In this document: one piece after another, positions 1 to 12,840 of the stretch | Layout of the letters: each line of letters begins with the position of its first letter | Position numbering within the stretch: position 1 is the first letter of the stretch | NCBI GenBank assembly: GCA_008973525.1 | Contig: WACJ01000503.1 | Span: 2,728,001-2,792,000 of the forward strand | Reading direction: 5' to 3' | Source of the DNA: Stenopsyche tienmushanensis | Taxonomy: Eukaryota > Arthropoda > Insecta > Trichoptera > Stenopsychidae | Length of the DNA stretch: 64,000 bases | The notes under the pieces: model-generated | The model's input: the letters and a program-made list of their open reading frames with translations, nothing else | Told to the model about the DNA's origin: nothing | Database searches by the model: none | Translations under genes and position numbers: made by a program

Positions 1-55
1 CACTGCATAAGATAAAAGATCTAAATTATTATATTTCATAGTCGAATTATATAAC

Positions 56-3000
56 TCATGATTTTAAGCCTCTTTCTTTTCTTTTCATTCTTGCATATGG
101 TCCTATATCGGGATCCATGACGAAATCATATAGAACGCTTGTCCAAGAATGATGTTGTGGTAAATCATCATAAAATTCACTTGCTATCCTTTTGACCTAT
201 CAAAACAAAACTTGTTTAGAAAAAAAAAAATAATATTAAAAAATTGTATCAAAGTGAAATGAAAGCATTATATTTGAACATACATCTGGCAGACGACTCC
301 CTGGAACAGCAGGAAAATCATGATGCTCATTATGATATCCAACATTGAATGTGATCCAATTTAAGGGCCCATAATAAGAATACGTTTCATATCCTTTTTT
401 AAACATGTAATGCTCCGATATAAAATGACCTGTAATAAACAAATCAAATTAGTTCAATCGCATTTTTTTAAAATAAATTTGCAATGTAATTAAAACAAGT
501 ACCTGCAACTGGATGTAAACCCATAGTCATTACAGATCCAAATATTAAGTAACATAGCACACGACCGCCTAAAAAAATATTGTGTTATGTTTTACTCGAT
601 AGATTTGTGCTTAATTTAAAAAAATAATCAGAATGAAACTTACCGAAATAATACCAAACGATTCCATCAAATATCAATTGTATAACGAGATTTACGTATT
701 CTAATAGAGTTGGAACTTTTGGGTACGTAATTAACGGTCTAAAAGCATAAAAAAATGGCTGCAACAATACCCACAAGAGTTTGCCAAATGTCGTACAAAA
801 CAATTTAGCTTCTAGTAACGTTGGTAAATCAGTGTCTAATTTTTCATCTCCTTGATACTGTGAAATAACCAAAATTAATAGTTAGATTAATAAATAAATA
901 AATTTAAAAAAAAAAACATAATACATGTACAAAGATTTGATAGTAAAAATGAAAGCATTTTGGCTTACCCTATGATGTTCGAGGTGGTACTTTTTGAAAC
1001 TGATTGAAATTGGTATGCCTATAGGGAGATTGGCGAAGAATCCAAATAATTTATTATGCATGGGTCTAGCATGACCAAAAGCTAAATTGTGAGATATTTC
1101 ATGCACAGCTGCAAAATAAAAAACAATAATAATTTAATCGTCCTTAAAATTTTATAAAAAGTGTGCAATTGAAACAAAATGAAGAATTTTAAATTAAAAT
1201 AATATACTACTAAGATTTAATATTTTAGTGGAAGGCAGTAGAAAGTGTGATGCGTACATCTGTGCGAGGATGAGGGGTCAAACGAGTCATCAGATTGTCG
1301 AAGCAATGATTTCTACTTTGCCAGATGGACGAACGAGAAGAGTGACGAATGAGCGATAATAGAAAATTCTATAAGAAAATTAAAAATATATGCCATGATG
1401 ACTCGACTGTTTTGAACATGTTGAGAGACGACGGGAGTTAGACAGGGGGATGCCCTCTCCATATTACTTTTTAATATTGCGTTGGAAGCAATTATGAGGG
1501 AGGCTGGCAGATCAGGACATGCAGATGAATGGAAGAATCATGCAATGCATTTGGTCTTTGCTAACGACATTGACATTGTGGCTAAATCAAGATCGGAGGC
1601 TTTGGTGGCACTTAAGTCTATCAACGGAGCTGCTGCTGTAAAATGATGGTATCGAGGGTGAATGCTGGGGGTTACACTTCCATGAGTATCAACAGTGAAT
1701 ACATTGAAATGGTCCAAGAGTTCAAATACCTTGGATCGACCATCACGGAAAAAATTTCAGACTTCTCCGGAGTCAGATCATGAAATCATGGACATGTACG
1801 GCGAGGTGTCAATAACACTAGGCTACATTTCTTCGAAGATGTTCTTGGAGATGCTAAGTGATACCAAGCAATGTTGAGAGACTTTTTATGACCACAATCA
1901 TGTTGATATGTTTGATGTTAATTTCCAGCAAGAATTTGTTAGATATAACCATGAGCAAAGAAGAATATTTAATTCAATGAAATGAAGGATATCGCCTATT
2001 TTATAGAAATAAAAATAAAACGTATACTTGTTACGTATGAATCATTTCATTGTTCAGAAAAACTAGATAAACAAGTCACACACTATGTTTTCCATGATAG
2101 ATTTTGTAGATAGGAGAAAAATAGAGCTAGAAGTGTTTTATCTGTAGTTATTACAGCAATTAACAATTCTAAGGATTTTATCACTTTGTCTGACATGCCA
2201 ATGATGTTATCTATAAGTGGTTGTTTACAATCAGTGGTTTTGACAGTAATGATTGTGAAGAGTCATCAATTGAACCCACATACTAGCTACGAGCAATACA
2301 ATTGGGTCGGATTGCATTGTTAGCAAACAATCAAGTACTAAATAGCAATTTCATTCAAAGTAATTTTAAAAACTAAAAGAATCTCACTAACTACAGTTTA
2401 TCTAAAAGGATAATACTATAAAAAAATATATATTTATTTTGAATAAAAGCAATATTTGTATTTACATATTATTTCATCTATATTGCATTAATGCATTATC
2501 ACAAAATGTTGAATACGAAATGATTGATGAAGAGCATGAAATATGAAAGTATTATACCAACTGTTTTGACAATCAATCAGTATGCGAATAATGAATAAGC
2601 AAACAATATACTTTCACTGTGCTTCACTAAATTAAGTTATGCTATTCATTTCTCACCTATCAACCTTTACCCAGCAGACCTATAATTTTTAATAGTTTCA
2701 TATTTATCCCTAGAACTAAATTTAATCAACAAGTTACACTCTACAAACGTATGTTAGTTGTGTTTAAGATACAGATTTGATTTTACCAGGCGCAACTTTC
2801 AAAAATGTAAAGAATTTTGAAACGTGTTAGGTGTGAGCATTCATCAGTAATGGTTAAATCACATAATAGTTATTATTAAAATTGTTTATAAAATATTTTG
2901 AATATATCGTTTTTTGGTAGAATGATCATTAATAAGATTTATTTAAAATAAAAAACTATAGACTTAATGGGGTTTCCAGCAATTTTTAATAAATCCTTAA

Positions 3001-6000
3001 TACATCAGACATACGTACACAAAAGATGTTAATTAATGATGATTTTTAGATATTAAATTCACAAACTCTGATGACAAAAAACCGACAGAAATGATCTGCA
3101 TTGGAGTCTTTAAAAACTGTTATATTATGATAGTTGGATTTATAAGCGAATAATAGTATAAAGATTTGCATCTTAACTACTTAATCAATTATAGATAGCG
3201 ATTTTGTAGAATGAACACCGATTATCAGCTTATCTAGTATCAATCATGTCAATTTTGACAGAGTGGTATATAAGTTACAAATTCCCCTAAATTATTTACC
3301 TTGTATTTTTGATATGATTAGTGTACACACGTGGTGCGGTGCGTTTTTATAAAAACGATAGCAAATAAGGACAGACATATCAGTTTTATTGATACATTAC
3401 AAAGTAATAAAAGAGTTATTACTCCGCTCCCCGGTTACAATGTAGTCTATTATGTCGCACTCGACTTGTAACGGTGACGGTGAAGCTGACACGTGTGTCA
3501 AAGGTGATATGCATTGTATTTTGGTGTTAAATGATTTCTAATGGATATATATGTACGATTTGGAGATGCAACTTGCAGAATTTTAAGACAGCATCTGGGT
3601 TTAGGTGTGAAATTTGATCATCTAGAAGGAAATCCATGGAGAATTTCATTACAAACTGGAAATGCTTGGAACCTCAAGAATGAGAGCTCAAAAAGTTCAC
3701 CATCACTGATTTTTAACATGGTTTCCATACCTAGTCCACAAACTGCCATGATAACTGGATAGAATTATATTTGATATTGAAAAACGTCTAAAAGTAATAT
3801 TGACACACTGTAAAAAATTGTTGGTTTTGATTCTAAATTGCACTACTTATCAGAGAGGTGGGCAGGACGGGCTGATGTCCTGGGCCATGCAATATTGGAG
3901 AACTCAGCTTGGCCACTCAATATGTTAGATAAAAATATAGGGAAAGGCAAAGTGGAACGAAATTTAAAACTATCCATAAGGCAAAATTTGGATGAATAGA
4001 AAAAAAAAATCAATGGTATTTCCTGTGCTTTCGCTGCCTTCGTATTTTCTCTGAAGAACCCTGCTAAATTGAATTGCAGCCTTAATTATTAGGGGTACCC
4101 ATAAGTAATCATCAATTATTTTGATAGCATGTAGTTACATATTAGTTGTTGCTGACTCATCGACTAGAGAGGTTGTTCTATTTGGTTGTATCTTATTAAG
4201 TAGACTCTAAACTTCATTTATTCATCAACAGATAAGAATAAACTCATTAACTACATCATGATAGAGATGCAGCTGTCAGAAGAACATATTCGTCATCTTA
4301 TACTCTTCCACTTTAAATAATATATTTTTAAAATCTTCTCGGCAGCGAGTCGGTTGATCTGGGAGAATCACCTGAGGTCAACATAAATAACATTGAGATC
4401 ATCCCTCTGATGTTGAGTGAGTTTGAGGCTTGCTTACTGGGTCTTCAGGGAGGGAAAGCCGCGGGGTGGACAGTATCCCGGCGGAGTTCTTCAAATGAGG
4501 AGGACGCCCTCTGTTCATAAGGTTATATGGCCTCTTTCTGGCAATATGGCAGAGCGAGGTCATGCCTTCCGAGTGGAGGACAGCCGTAATATGCCCCATT
4601 CATAAGAAAGGGAATGTGCTGCTATGCTCCAACTACAGGGCCATATCCATTCTAAATATAGCATATAAGAACTTTCATCGGACGACTGTCTCCCATCGTG
4701 GAGGAATTTCTCGGAGAATGCCAGTGTGGCTTCAGACCCGGCAGGTCTAATGTGGACCAATTATTTGCGGTCAAAATGTTCTCACAAAAAATGTGGGAAT
4801 ACAGATCGGACGACAACATCAATCGGGAAAAACTTTGGAGGACCATGTTGGAGATGGGAATTCCGGGTAAGTTGGTGAGGCTGTCGAAGATGTGCATGAC
4901 CGGATAGGTCAGCGTTACACGTTCTAACAGCGTCCTATCGGAGCCTTCCGAGGTGACGACGGGAGTTAGACAGGGGGATGCCCTCTCCTCGATTCCCTTT
5001 AATATTGCGTTTGAAGCAATTATGAGGGAGGCTGGCAAATCGGGATACGCACATTCATGGAACAAGGATATCATGTATCTTGCCTTTGCTGACGATATCG
5101 ACAGTCGTGACGAAGTCGAGATCGGAAGCTTTGGCGGCGCTTATATCTATCGATGGGGCTGTTGCTACTTTCGGTATGTCAATCAATTATAGGAAGACTA
5201 AATTAATGATGGTTTCGAGAGTGAATACTGGAGGTTATTCCTCCGTGAGTGTCAAGAACAATATAATTGAAAGGGTCCAAGATTTTAAATATCTTGGATC
5301 CTTCCTCACGGACAAGAACTTGACGTGCAATGAAATAACCTCCAGGATTCAATACAGCAATCAGTGCTACCATGGCCTTAAGAATATTTTGGGAAACAAA
5401 TCACTATCGACTAAAACTAAAATTAAAATATATAAAACATTGATTAGGCCGGTAGTGGTTTACGGGGGTTTATGACCGCTCGGGACGCGATGCGCCTCGA
5501 GAGGTTCAAGAGGAAAGTTTTGAGAAAAATTTTCAGACCCCTCCGGGATGAAACTTCAAGTACTGAAACCATGAGGTCCAATCGCGAGGTCATGGACATG
5601 TACGGCGAGGCGACTATTACTAGCTTCGTCTGAACCCGTCGTCTCCATTGGGCAGGTCATGTGATACGGATGTCGTCCCACCGAGTCCCCCGAGCCGTCT
5701 TTCAACCGAGAAAAAGACACCGCACAGCCTGGGTAATTGGAGGGAGGAGGCCCAGGACAAACGAAAATGGCGACAAGCGCTGTCCGTGGCTCTTTCATGG
5801 GGCTAGAGGCGCCACCACAAGAAGAACTGCTACCTCATCCGCCATATTCGCCAGATATTGCACCATCTGATTATTATTATTACCCTAATATATCTTTAGA
5901 AATATTTTAGTTCATTGCAATAGTTTAATAATCTACTGAATGTTTGTGATTTATAAAAATAATTTGTTACAGTTTTCAATTTTTTTTTCTTTCTGGAAAG

Positions 6001-9000
6001 TCAGTGACCTATATTTTGCAATCAATTATCAAATGCTTATGATATATCTCAATTATGATAATAATAAATGAATGATATAGATAGTGAAGGTCAATTGAGC
6101 GATTCATAAAAAAAAAGATAAGATTCGGGTAGACAACAAAATGAGCGTGAGTAACACGTGATAATGCTTTTATGCAAATATTAAACATCAGTACAAAGTA
6201 TCACAAATTTTCATCATAAATATTTATTATAATTTAGTTAGAATAAATATTATTAATTTAAATTATACAAATTTAACATGACGTCACAGTTGAGAAGTGA
6301 ATATTAATAAAATTATTTATTATATTAATAAAAAACAAATAGAAAGTATTTCGTGTACTTTCAATATTTCTTCAGATCAACTCAAACACGCATATATATT
6401 AAGTTAATTAACTTACCCAACATAAGAGAGTGATTTATTACGCCTCCAAAGCAATATGCTATCAACATAGTCAGCGGCCAACTGCAGTCTTTGACAATGA
6501 ATAGCATCATAATCTGCGTTAAGACCATGCCCGTTACGACCCATTTGAAATTTGGATCATATCCGAACAGCTTCTTGATTTCCGGATATTTTTCTGTAAG
6601 AAAAAAGTAACAAATCAGACGAATATTCTTTCAGGAAGTTATATAGTTTATTTTTACACATAAAATCAATGAATTTCATCAAGGTCCATGAGCAACGTGT
6701 ACTTTGAGCTTTGGTAAAATAATACATGCGACTGTATAACGTTTAAAAAATTTAACATCATTTTATATCAAATCGCCTAAATTATATTAAAGATTTTACA
6801 ATTTAATTATCATCATCATCGAAATTTATTAACAAATTCATCTGAAAAAGCTATGATATTTACATAATTTGTGCTAATCTGATACAAGGCAGTGTGAATT
6901 ATTTTGAAGACAAATTTTATTGTTCAATCAAGTCGTTCTTTCCACGATTTATTTGCAGAATCATATACAATTTGGCCGTAATAACTCGTCAGATAATCGG
7001 AGCATTAAACGTCCCTGCACGGGAATAAGTCTTGTAATTATTGACATAATTTGTATAAATTTGACAGACGTTGAAATGACAGCTGATTATATTTTAAGAT
7101 CGCGTTATCAGCACAGCTCGTCAAGTCTGAAGATAAATTATTTTATCGTCATGAATGTTTTAAGTACAATTTATACAATGCAATTATAAATAATATATTT
7201 ATACAGCGCGTGAATATTTCCTTATTACTATTATAGCTTCAATAATCACATCATCTTCGACTTGACTTTTATGGAACAATTGCAGATTATTTGTACATGA
7301 TTTTTCACAGTTTTAAAAATGTGGTTGCCAGCTACACCTCCTATAGATTTGAACATGTCTATTAGAATATGTTTGTTTTTTTATTAAATGCCTCTTTATT
7401 AATATCAATGAGTGATTCTAATTGCCTTATTTGTGGTTAATGTATATTATGATTATTCGAGTTTTTAAAAAATTGTCATGTGTTTCAAAATTTAGAATCC
7501 ACTTTGTATATTCAATTAGCTTTGAAATTTTAAATCATTGCTTAGTTGTCTTTTCAATCGCAAAATTTTTATTATTCGTTAGAGATCCTAAACGAGAGAC
7601 GTTTTTAAACCAATAAATGGCACTGAAAATTAGAGAATTTTATCAATAAAAAATATAAATCAATAGTGCAAAAACAGATCAGTTTTGCTGACTGGAAGTG
7701 TACAATTTTCGCAGGAAAAAAACCCTCAAAATGGAAACAAATCAAATCATATACAACATTAACTCAAATAAAATCATTTGTGATGTATACGGAGATGACA
7801 TTGACTTGCCAAACAAATATGCAGGAAGTGTTTTGGCAGATTTCGATTGAGCAATCTTTCGTTGTTGGATGAATCAGGTTGTGAAAGGTCTAAAACACTG
7901 GATAACGATGTTCTATGAGATTTAGTGGAGGCAAATCCAAGTCTTTCCATTGATAGATTAGCTGAGGGACTTGGATCAAATCTCTCAACCGTGTATCAAT
8001 ATTTGTTGGCGATCAAACTCATCTAGAACTTATCAACAGGCACAATGTCATCTTACACTACGATAATGTGAGATCCCATTCAGTGAGAAATATCATCAAA
8101 AAAACAATGGACTTTAAATGAGATTTCCTATTGCATTCGTCTTATTTTCCTGATCTAGCACCTTTGGGATTTTATTTGTTTCCTGTATTAAAGCAGTTTT
8201 TGGACATATTTTTTTATGAATTCGGGAGAATATGAAAAACTAATTTTACAAAATCGTGAGGAAATATGAATACGCCGAGTGTAATAATTTTTTGTGTATA
8301 AAGACGAAGCATTCAGATTGCATCTGTGCTATTCACCATGGGATTATCGAAGAAACAAAAATCCCTCCAAATTTCTCTCACCCTCCCTTCGGGAAACATC
8401 CCGTGGGTCAAACAGACCAATTATCTTGGAATCATTTGGGCTCCGGACATTGACAGTGTCACCAAAAAAGCTCACGGAGCCTTAGCCGCCTTAAAGCCCA
8501 TCCTATGCATAAGGAGCAAAATGTCCATCGGGAACAAATTGCTCTTATACGTCCTATCATGACCTAGGCTTCTCCAGTCTGGGGATACCGGCAGAGCGAC
8601 ATTCACAAATTAAATCAGTACAGAGCATCGCTATAAGACGAGCGTTTGGAGCTCCCTGCTATCTCCGGAACTCCCAACTTCAGTACGAAGCAAATCCCAT
8701 TATGAATTCCTTATATTCCTACTAGAGCAGCTTGAATCGCCGCCCAAGGGCATTGGCCCTAAGGTCACAACCTCCATTAATAAAAAAAAGCTCAGATCTG
8801 TGCGTACGGTATTTATAGAGTTAAGACTTACATGACAATTACAGCAAATTATGGATTATAAAGGCCGATAACCTATATTTTCATATTTTGCCATTCAGTA
8901 AGTTTTCCCGATTATAATTATATGACAATCGTGTTTCACTAAATTCTTGGATTTCTACTTCGGAAATATCGTTGTGTTTATTATTTATTTAATCCATTAC

Positions 9001-10251
9001 CTGTAAAATTTCTATTCAATAAGCATTTCAAAGTATCGCCAATGATATTCATGCAATGAGTTTTTTTCGTTTAATTAAATGGTGCATCGTTGACGAGCTA
9101 TTTCAAATTAAAATTTGTTTCAATTGTCACCTATATAAACAGTAGGATTATTACGTCCATTATTTAAAAATGTTTATGGTGCTATGACGCTATGAGCTAT
9201 AAAGTACACAAAAACGGCGTGATAAAAGATAGAATGTCCCAGAAGATCCGTGGTAAAATGACAAATGTTTTGTAGGACAGTGTCGGATTGCCTGATTTGT
9301 CGGACGTAAACACGATGGCAATAGCAGTTATAAAAAATCATAACCTGCAACCATCATCAAATGTATTCCACAACGATTTTTGAAGTGTTTTAACTATTCT
9401 TTGCTAGCTACAAAGTCTTCTTTTTTGTTATTGCCTTGTATAAAAAATTTGCTTTCATGGCCAATATGTGTCCAGAAATACGTGTATGCCTGTTTCTTTT
9501 CCAAAAAAACCACATATACAAAGCTTCCTCTATCTCTGGATGTATACCTTTCTTGAAAGTTTGCCTCTTGCTTGGCCCACAATCAATGATAGAGGCGAAC
9601 ATTTGAATGTTGTATTGAATCTAAGGCTGTACTCACTTTTACATTGATGAGGCTTAACCGTACATTGGAACATTTGTATTGGAATGTCGGACTACAGGGG
9701 GACTGGGGCCGAAATACCGTGGGTCTGATGTATATTCAATTTTCTGGTGTTTCTATTTATTGAAGATTTTACATTAGGATGATGAAAATCTGTCATCGGT
9801 TCTGTTGAGCGGTAAAATAAAATGTAATCAATGAAAGAACGACATTAAAGTTTGACAGATACCGGTACGATTCGAGTGAAATCCACCAAATTGGCTTGGG
9901 TGTCATAAAGTGCCGGCGTGACGTAGGTCGGGCGTGCGGTGCTTATGACAGCGTTCACTCATAAAAAACAAATTTTCGGCGAAATGTTCCCAAATTCAAG
10001 CTAATCAATTCGCCGAAGCGCCATTTAATTTCGACGTTCCATCCGGTGTCTCGTTTGTGCATTCATAAGCGAACACCGCTTTTGAAATGTTGAATGAAGT
10101 TCAAGGTTAGGATGGACAAAAACGGCTAGCCTTTATTTATAGTGGATGGAGTAAAGGTCAAGTACTAACTGAGGATGAGAGTGCGCCGCGAGGCATGAGG
10201 CTCCTCCGTGTAAACCCATTCGAAGTCGGTGCGGGAGACGTGAGCTCCCAT
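56..10251 (-). CDS. ifc/DEGS1: Sphingolipid delta4-desaturase (dihydroceramide desaturase, DEGS1/ifc type), complete, 7 exons
   Basis: Exons 5' to 3' on the minus strand: 10251-10170, 6593-6417, 1108-969, 857-644, 568-503, 429-284, 196-56. All junctions are GT-AG and the exons join to 966 nt (321 aa plus stop), the usual length of the family. The three histidine boxes of membrane fatty-acid desaturases are present: HEISH (about residues 89-93), HLEHH (128-132) and HNEHH (259-263), with hydrophobic membrane segments between. The start [19 protein letters not shown] carries the Gly-2 context of the N-myristoylated DES1 N-terminus, which fixes the ATG. Known family role: ER-membrane enzyme that puts the 4,5-trans double bond into dihydroceramide to give ceramide; in Drosophila the orthologue (infertile crescent) is needed in spermatogenesis. 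Introns 1 (3.6 kb) and 2 (5.3 kb) are filled with transposon debris, the others are 74-111 bp. The stop lies 56 bases from the window edge, so the 3' UTR runs off. Confidence 0.96.
1428..1830 (+). mobile_element. RTE-like LINE reverse transcriptase remnant, copy 1
   Basis: Translates in pieces to a reverse-transcriptase palm (GVRQGDALS, then [16 protein letters not shown]), an active-site box that reads FANDID instead of FADDID, then [18 protein letters not shown] and [10 protein letters not shown]. The first catalytic aspartate of the YADD-type box is therefore lost. A block after YLGST is deleted, and the copy resumes at the [12 protein letters not shown] segment near 1788. It sits in the large second intron of the desaturase gene, antisense to it. 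Dead copy of the same family as the ones at 4.3, 28.6 and 36.4 kb. Confidence 0.8.
1880..4329. other. Intronic AT-rich stretch with no recognisable gene
   Basis: Lies inside the second intron of the desaturase gene. A moderately GC-richer patch at about 3320-3500 precedes a 73-codon ORF at 3541-3762 that resembles nothing I know and shows no splice or motif support. I see no coding exon, RNA gene or clear repeat boundary here. Confidence 0.5.
4330..5815 (+). mobile_element. RTE-like LINE, longest copy (copy 2), degenerate
   Basis: Successive, frame-shifted blocks follow the expected order of an endonuclease/reverse-transcriptase LINE polyprotein. There is a thumb-proximal GGKAAG-type segment, [17 protein letters not shown] (4562-), [13 protein letters not shown], the CGFRPGRSN finger motif (about 4728), [10 protein letters not shown], the active-site FADDID box (about 5080-5100), then [40 protein letters not shown] and finally the [12 protein letters not shown] and 3' segments. 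Stop codons and frameshifts break it many times. The palm motif between DDNIN and REKLW (about 4813-4830) has been deleted. It lies in the sense orientation of the plus strand, antisense to the host desaturase intron. The 3' end is fused to a mariner fragment (next entry). Confidence 0.85.
5816..5872 (+). mobile_element. Mariner transposase fragment fused to a LINE 3' end
   Basis: The bases directly after the LINE encode [15 protein letters not shown], the conserved PPYSPDLAPSDY block that carries the third catalytic Asp of mariner (DD34D) transposases. Nothing else of the mariner is present. The junction follows the ...GCGCCACCACAAGAAG end of the LINE, the same place where the copy at 29.2 kb ends. 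Confidence 0.75.
7666..8245 (+). mobile_element. Mariner-like transposase remnant
   Basis: Fragments in shifting frames: an N-terminal helix-turn-helix part at about 7915-8010 ([14 protein letters not shown] followed by STVYQYL) and a C-terminal catalytic part at about 8035-8200 ([12 protein letters not shown], then [18 protein letters not shown]). The DNARSHT-type motif and the PDLAPSDFHLF-type motif are typical of mariner. The second reads LG in place of SD, so the third catalytic Asp is lost. Many stops; dead. Located in intron 1 of the desaturase gene. Confidence 0.75.
8326..8790 (+). mobile_element. Jockey-like LINE reverse-transcriptase C-terminal fragment
   Basis: Translation gives [17 protein letters not shown], then [15 protein letters not shown] and [13 protein letters not shown]. 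This matches the pattern of Jockey-clade non-LTR elements after the palm (VKYLGV, KA..AL..L.PLL.., S.L...NKL.LY). A short extension in other frames reads like the downstream YR.IQN..LR segment up to about 8770. It is a different LINE clade from the RTE-like copies. Confidence 0.7.
9250..9710 (-). mobile_element. Pogo/Tigger-like DNA transposon remnant with CENP-B-type helix-turn-helix
   Basis: The minus strand at 9408-9602 encodes [20 protein letters not shown], then a segment ending [17 protein letters not shown]. This is the second DNA-binding helix-turn-helix (HTH_Tnp_Tc5/CENP-B family) of pogo/Tigger transposases, where EALYxWF and ISGxILxxKA are the signature residues. Just upstream on the minus strand (about 9690-9710) is CCAGTCCCCCTGTAGTCCGA, which resembles a Tigger-type terminal repeat, so the 5' end is probably there. 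The catalytic DDE domain is missing. Lies in intron 1 of the desaturase gene, same strand as the gene. Confidence 0.65.
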
Positions 10252-10400
10252 CGCGCACACAAACACCTCACCGGTCGCGGCCTCACTGCACACTGACACA
10301 CATTCAGTCAAGTCGCCGCGCCCCCACTACATAATCGCGCCATCTCTGGAATAATTCCACGCGCGATCCGACTTCGTTCGTTTTAAATTCAAATTTAATC
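10170..10400 (-). promoter_or_regulatory. CpG-rich start region and likely promoter of the desaturase gene
   Basis: GC and CpG content rise sharply around exon 1 and just upstream of the ATG at 10251, against a very AT-rich background. A TCAGT arthropod initiator-like match lies on the minus strand at about 10292-10296, which would give a 5' UTR of roughly 45 nt. No TATA box is obvious. This is inferred from composition and one short motif only. Confidence 0.35.
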
Positions 10401-10699
10401 AAACTTTAGCAATAAACAAATTGGTTAAAAAATAGTATATAATCAATGAAGATCAATAAATAACTTTTTTAAAATGAGGTTATGTTTAACGGTGTACTTT
10501 TTTCAATACATTTTTTTTTGGCCATAAATCAAATAAATGATGGCATGCTTCGGAGTTGACAGTTAAGAGAACTTTATATTATTGCCTTTTTATTTGTCAA
10601 TGAATTCATTATTTTTTTTGTATCAACTAAACATTATCTCAAAATATGCATGAACTAGACATTGAATTAAAAATATTAGTGTTAGTAGATCGAAATAAA

Positions 10700-11735
10700 A
10701 ATGATCTAACTTGTCCCCCCCCCCCCCACATTTTTTTAAGTTAAATAATACTATTATAAATGTAATAAATTAAATATTATTAGAATTTATATTTTAAAAT
10801 AATATACGAAGATAGTCCCAAAAGTACCCGACCCAACGTATAGATTCCGGTTGTTGTTTTTAAAAAATATTGAGTTTAAACTGTCTATACTGAACTGTCA
10901 ATACGAACAGAGCAGTGGTCGATCAAATGATGCAACCACCCCAGAAATAGTAAAGAAAATCCACAAAATGGTATTGGATGACCGTCTACTGTAAGTGCAC
11001 ATGTCGGGTTTTTCAAAAAATGCTGTACATCGGATATTGACTGAAAATTTGAACATGAGAAAGCTGTGCGCAAGATGGGTGCCACGTTTGCTCACAATGT
11101 AATAGAAACAGCGTTGTAATGATGTTTCAATCGAGTGTTTGGCGATGTTTCAGAGCAATAAGGCTGAGTTTTTGAATCAATTCAGGATGAAATATAAGGA
11201 CCCTCCACTGACCCGAGCTGTTTAGTTATCCCGCAGGTTTTGTACCTTAAAACTAAAAAACTAGCTAAGATAGCAGCATAAATTAGTAAGATAGATAAAT
11301 AACACTTGCAACCTCATCTTACACAAGCACTTATGTCAGTTAGCCTCTGAGGGAGCTTTCTTGATTGTACAAATCATATTAAAAGCCTTAAAAGAGAATG
11401 GAGTGGCCACAAGGTCTGTGTGTTCAACTGGTCGGCTTTTCGGATCGCTGACATGATAAATGAACGCCTTGCGATTAGACGCCATACCCAAACATGTCTA
11501 TAGAACGATTACGAACTCTCATTACAAAACGAAGTTGTCGTTGGAACGAAGAAAAGAGAGACTAGACAACTTAGTATATATTATAAAAACGGACAGAGTC
11601 AATCCGTGTTTATTTATGTAAATTAGAATGATTAAGAAAACTAAAAACCATGTGGAACTCTCGACTGGGTCGGTAGTCTGCGTTTTGCACCTGAAAACTA
11701 TTATAGCTATGGTTCCGGACTATCAAATTTTGTCC
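10700..11735 (+). mobile_element. Mariner-containing composite repeat, copy A
   Basis: Shares a left end (AATAATACTATTATAAATG, then ACGAAGATAGTCCCAAAAGT) with copies at 44.6 and 48.6 kb. It then encodes a decayed mariner N-terminal half in several frames: KIHKMVLDD, SKNAVHRILTENLNMRKLC and AMFQSNKAEFLNQF. The copy carries many stops and a deletion after the DE-W region. It continues into the same second module (about 11340-11700) found in the other two copies, but lacks the last 45-50 bases of it. A run of 13-15 C residues lies at its left edge (about 10715-10728). Confidence 0.8.
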
Positions 11736-11739
11736 TCAT

Positions 11740-12838
11740 ATTAGACTCTAATTTCCACTATGGTCTATTATCAATAATGATGATTATAGTTTAAATGTAT
11801 ATACATTTTTCTGTTGAGCAAAAATCAATAGGATCTCAAATTCCATGAACGTATACTAAGCTATTATGTTTTTTTTTAAATTTTATGCCGAATAATTAAT
11901 CAAAAAAATTAACCCAAAAACAAATATCTATGCAGCTACATTAATAGTTACAAGATTTAAAATCATTTTTCTTTAAAATGTTACAAACATTCAGGGACCT
12001 GTTGGACCTTTTTCTTAAAGACCGCAAACAAAAAAATAAATAAATAGTAAAGTAGCGACGATTTTATTAGACAATATTAGATTAAGTGATGACAAATAAG
12101 TGACGAAGAAAATGATCTGCAGCTGGTTGATTATTTGCTCATATCGAAAACAGATGATAGGTCCAATTTTATTGATTTATCTTTATAATCATTTCATAGA
12201 TTTTTTAAAAATTACGTTTCTTGTATGTCGATTGTTAAAGATAAAAGCAATTGAAAAACTTATGGCAAAAAATTAATCTATCGCCACTTGAAATTTCAAA
12301 TAGAATTGATGATGAATGCAAAAAAATAGTTTTCTAGTAATGGCGTATCTATAATTTTAATCACAATCATTCTCCAATTACAGGCATTAAGCACATTTGT
12401 GTCATTATCTAAGCAACAATTTTAAACGTTAAAACTCATACATTAACAATTAGTTATATTATGACATGTAAATCCTATCTGAGAAATTAAAAGTCTTACG
12501 ACTACTATTTTTGCCCTGCCTTTGTCTTTGCCTTGTCCCTAGCCAATGATTAAATTAAGATTCCTAGAAGCTATTAACGAAAAATTGAATCAAAACGAAT
12601 TGATGTTTTAAATAATATTGTGCAATGAGGCATTTATAGTCATCTTACCAAAGTCCATATAAACGTATGGTCTGACATTGTTATGCAAAAATGCTGTATT
12701 TTTTAATAGCCAGCTCTGACCTCCACTTGTCGATTGTGCTTAAATTTTGCCAACTATGAGCATTTGTTGATATAAATTGTACGGTTTAATAACTATAGCT
12801 CATAAAACGTAAGTAAACACTCTTTAAATTCCATCGAA
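11740..12838. other. AT-rich intergenic stretch, nothing recognised
   Basis: Between the mariner composite and the fold-back element. No splice-consistent coding segment, RNA gene or transposon terminus seen on either strand. Confidence 0.5.
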
Positions 12839-12840
12839 TA

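Noticed and set aside
4652..5074. 140-codon minus-strand ORF
   Set aside because: It is the antisense shadow of the LINE reverse transcriptase, whose plus-strand motifs are unmistakable.
8041..8110. Functional mariner
   Set aside because: The catalytic SD is LG and stops interrupt all frames.
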